Assembly: GCA_013151585.1 (NCBI GenBank) | Contig: JAADHY010000335.1 | Span: forward strand, 1-7,528 | Source: Planctomycetota bacterium | Lineage (GTDB): Bacteria > Planctomycetota > Planctomycetia > Planctomycetales > Planctomycetaceae | Direction of reading: 5' to 3' | Length of the DNA: 7,528 nt | Part shown: piece by piece, positions 6,195-7,528 of the stretch | Layout of the letters: every line of letters starts with the position of its first letter | Position numbering within the stretch: the first letter of the stretch is position 1 | Position numbers and translations under genes: made by a program | The notes under the pieces: model-generated | Seen by the model: only the letters and a program-made list of their open reading frames with translations | Databases searched by the model: none | Told to the model about the DNA's origin: nothing

Positions 6195-6446
6195 TTAGTT
6201 CGTGAGTTCTTGGACGTTAATCCGACGACCTTCCTGATCGAAGTAAACCGTTCCGTCCACCAATGAGTAGAGCGTGTAGTCGCGGCCCATACCCACATTG
6301 CGTCCCGGCCGCCATTTTGTGCCGCACTGACGGATCAGAATGTTCCCCGCCAAAACGCGCTGCCCTCCGAAACGCTTCACGCCGCGACGCTTCGAGATCG
6401 AGTCGCGTCCGTTGCGGCTGGACCCTTGTCCCTTCTTATGTGCCAT
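6195..6446 (-). CDS. rpmA: 50S ribosomal protein L27
   Basis: The 83-residue protein is a component of the large ribosomal subunit whose N-terminal tail reaches toward the peptidyl-transferase centre and helps position tRNA. It opens with the classic 'MAHKKGQGSSRNGRDS' and continues with 'GVKRFGGQRVLAGNILIRQCGTKWRPG' and 'NVGMGRDYTLYSLVDGTVYFD', all standard L27 features. The N-terminus is the mature bacterial type, without the cleaved extension seen in Firmicutes. The frame runs open to an ATG at 6602 (52 more codons), but GGGAGAT sits about 8 bases before the ATG at 6446 and the conserved sequence starts there. L27 is usually encoded directly after rplU (L21). No L21 gene is visible within 560 bp upstream, so this rpmA is transcribed alone. 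Confidence 0.98.
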   Translation of the reverse strand: MAHKKGQGSSRNGRDSISKRRGVKRFGGQRVLAGNILIRQCGTKWRPGRNVGMGRDYTLYSLVDGTVYFDQEGRRINVQELTN

Positions 6447-6608
6447 CGGTCTATCTCCCAACCATTTGCTGGTTTCCTTGCGTGTTGCCCCGCTTCTGCA
6501 GAATCGAATGGGGGTCACACGTGCTCTCTCATCGCGTCCGCACCCAACCCTTTGGCCGCCGCCTCGCAGGGCACTGGCCTGGCGCGTCAGCCGTTGTTCC
6601 ATGTCCGG
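6447..6608 (-). other. Long rpmA leader, about 160 nt
   Basis: If the predicted promoter is right, this stretch is transcribed but not translated. It could carry a regulatory structure, as ribosomal protein leaders often do, but I did not recognise a known one. The frame is continuous with rpmA over most of it, yet the encoded 52 residues look non-conserved in type. Confidence 0.35.
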
Positions 6609-6614
6609 CTGATT

Positions 6615-6643
6615 AGTTTAGCAGTCGATCTGCCTGCCGACAA
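6615..6643 (-). promoter_or_regulatory. Predicted promoter of rpmA with upstream A-tracts
   Basis: On the minus strand TTGTCG (6643-6638) and TAAACT (6620-6615) are exactly 17 bp apart. The start would be near 6608, giving a leader of about 160 nt. Runs of A on this strand at 6663-6659, 6674-6671 and 6696-6692 lie upstream of the -35 box. The first falls where an UP element would sit, which suits a strongly expressed ribosomal gene. Confidence 0.55.
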
Positions 6644-6852
6644 CGCTGTCTCACACTGTTTTTGACCGCGTTTTCCGATGGATATGCCGCCTTTTTGGGC
6701 AAATCCGCGCACGCCTTGTGCCTGGGGAACCTGGATCGATTTCGGCTTCCGGCTGCGAGGTCTCGCATGAGGAATTGCGGCGGCTAACCAAACTTTTCCC
6801 GAAATCTACGCGGAACGCGGTGTTTTTTGCCACGGGCCGTCGGAAGCACTTC

Positions 6853-6893
6853 AAAACGGCACCCGCGAGGGCTGATTTTTGGCACGCCGTTTT
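6853..6893. repeat. 8-bp inverted repeat AAAACGGC/GCCGTTTT, terminator- or attenuator-like
   Basis: The perfect arms 6853-6860 and 6886-6893 enclose a 25-base loop. Because the arms begin with A4 and end with T4, the structure looks terminator-like on both strands. It sits 115 bp before the transporter start with no upstream plus-strand gene to terminate, so it may lie in the transporter leader or promoter. Confidence 0.4.
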
Positions 6894-6899
6894 CTGATC

Positions 6900-6916
6900 C
6901 GACGGAAAGACCGTCG
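6900..6916. repeat. 6-bp inverted repeat CGACGG/CCGTCG with AAAGA loop
   Basis: The perfect arms 6900-6905 and 6911-6916 follow the larger inverted repeat after only 6 bp. As RNA this would be a tight, stable hairpin in a leader of the transporter gene; as DNA it could be an operator. No function can be assigned. Confidence 0.35.
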
Positions 6917-6941
6917 CTGGCCCCGGAGAAGGCGCTCGCTC

Positions 6942-6959
6942 CTGAACTGGCTGAACTGG
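6942..6959 (+). repeat. Tandem duplication of the 9-mer CTGAACTGG
   Basis: Two identical copies sit end to end (6942-6950 and 6951-6959), about 33 bp before the transporter ribosome binding site. This is most likely a small slippage duplication. Confidence 0.5.
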
Positions 6960-7007
6960 CTCACAGGGAAGACACATTGCAGACGCATGTCAAGGAGAAA
7001 CATCGCC

Positions 7008-7528
7008 ATGGACTATGTAGCTCCAGCCGATGTCGTTCGATCAATGGTCGAGGCCGGAACCAAGAAGGCAGAGCTTCCGGTTGGTCAACTTCTATTAAGA
7101 GGCGCAGTCTCGGGCGCATTCCTGGGCTTTGCCACCTCGTTGGCCGTCACCGCGGCCGTCCAGACCAAAGTGGGGTTGGTGGGGGCCTTGGTGTTTCCCG
7201 TCGGCTTCGTAATGATCGTACTTTTCGGAATGGAACTGGTGACCGGCAACTTCGCCTTGCTCACCACGTCGGCTATCGCGGGTCGGGTTTCCGCAGGCTT
7301 GGTGGTGCGAAACTGGATTTGGGTCTTCCTAGGTAACTTGGCGGGAAGTTTGTTCTACGCCGTACTGCTCTACGTTGTCCTGTCCGAAGCCAGTACCGGC
7401 GTCGCCAATCCCATGGCCGAGAAGCTGGTGGCGATCGCCGAGGCCAAGACGCTGGCGTATCAAGCGCGGGGTTCAGCCGGTCTGATCACGGTCTCTGCGA
7501 AAGCCGTTTTGTGCAACTGGATGGTTTG
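7008..7528 (+). CDS. Formate/nitrite transporter (FNT) family protein, N-terminal 173 residues (cut by window edge)
   Basis: FNT proteins are pentameric inner-membrane channels or transporters for small monovalent anions such as formate, nitrite or hydrosulfide. The visible part starts with 'YVAPADVVRSMVEAGTKKAELPVGQLLLRG', which matches the usual amphipathic N-terminus. Hydrophobic segments follow at about 28-52, 57-75, 100-125 and 157-173. The family signatures are 'FGMELVTGN' (73-81) and 'AKAVLCNWMV' (164-173). The conserved central His lies further on and is outside the window, so substrate cannot be inferred. The ATG has a strong AAGGAG (6992-6997) 10 bases upstream. It has its own long upstream region with inverted repeats that could regulate it. 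No formate or nitrite metabolic gene is visible in the window. Confidence 0.93.
   Translation, partial: MDYVAPADVVRSMVEAGTKKAELPVGQLLLRGAVSGAFLGFATSLAVTAAVQTKVGLVGALVFPVGFVMIVLFGMELVTGNFALLTTSAIAGRVSAGLVVRNWIWVFLGNLAGSLFYAVLLYVVLSEASTGVANPMAEKLVAIAEAKTLAYQARGSAGLITVSAKAVLCNWMV

Larger units (their letters stand above)
6647..7007. other. Gene-poor region upstream of the transporter gene (361 bp)
   Basis: No convincing gene lies here; a 108-codon minus-strand frame (6651-6977) has no ribosome binding site and reads as random. The stretch contains many T-runs (6659-6663, 6671-6674, 6692-6696, 6794-6797, 6823-6828, 6876-6880, 6890-6893), two neighbouring hairpins (6853-6916) and a tandem 9-mer (6942-6959). 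A weak promoter for the transporter may be TTGCCA (6827-6832), 17 bp, TTCAAA (6850-6855). Confidence 0.5.

Noticed and set aside
5494..6298. Minus- and plus-strand frames of 143-219 codons over the lipoprotein 3' half
   Set aside because: They are shadows of the lipoprotein gene with Arg/Pro/Gly-rich products.
6447..6602. 52-codon N-terminal extension of L27
   Set aside because: L27 begins at its conserved MAHKKG sequence, with a ribosome binding site just upstream.
1..7528. CRISPR array, tRNA genes, IS elements or phage genes
   Set aside because: No spaced direct-repeat array, no T-arm or anticodon-arm pattern in the gaps, and no transposase or integrase sequence was seen by eye.

Overview
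The window looks like ordinary chromosomal DNA from a GC-rich Gram-negative-type bacterium. I favour a planctomycete (Pirellulales-like). The reasons are resemblance to that group rather than a search: two tandem Hsp20 genes followed by a small unknown gene, the L27 sequence (its 'RQCGTKWRPGRNVGMGRDYT' stretch), a Deg-type protease with one PDZ domain, an orphan lipoprotein solute-binding protein, and single genes separated by long intergenic gaps. No phage, IS, CRISPR, tRNA or rRNA signal was seen.

Layout. (1) 1-1096, minus strand: a leftward heat-shock-type operon of two different small heat-shock proteins and then an unknown gene cut by the window edge. A good promoter lies at 1141-1170. 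(2) 1097-1658: a 562-bp divergent intergenic region with no convincing gene. (3) 1659-2174, plus: coaD, phosphopantetheine adenylyltransferase of coenzyme A synthesis. (4) 2412-3638, plus: an HtrA/DegP/Deg1-family secreted serine protease with its own good promoter at 2295-2323. (5) 3639-4509: an 871-bp stretch without a convincing gene. It holds a 24-bp-spaced pair of TTCATGAA palindromes and several small hairpins. (6) 4510-6105, plus: a lipoprotein of the family 1 extracellular solute-binding type, with no permease or ATPase beside it. (7) 6106-6194: a short convergent spacer with two hairpins that may serve as terminators. (8) 6195-6446, minus: rpmA (ribosomal protein L27) with a good promoter at 6615-6643 and a leader of about 160 nt. 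(9) 6647-7007: a second gene-poor stretch with back-to-back inverted repeats. (10) 7008-7528, plus: the first 173 codons of a formate/nitrite transporter family protein, cut by the right edge.

Functionally the left half is a loose protein-quality-control neighbourhood: cytoplasmic holdase chaperones on one side and an envelope protease on the other, with coaD between them. Nothing shows that they are co-regulated. The right half is a set of independent transcription units. I did not find a convincing new multi-gene system. The items most worth a second look are the unknown third gene of the Hsp20 operon, the duplicated TGACAGTTT-type element and the palindrome in the hsp20/coaD gap, the paired palindromes near 4118-4154, the arginine-rich loop in the protease PDZ domain, and the hairpin pair upstream of the transporter.
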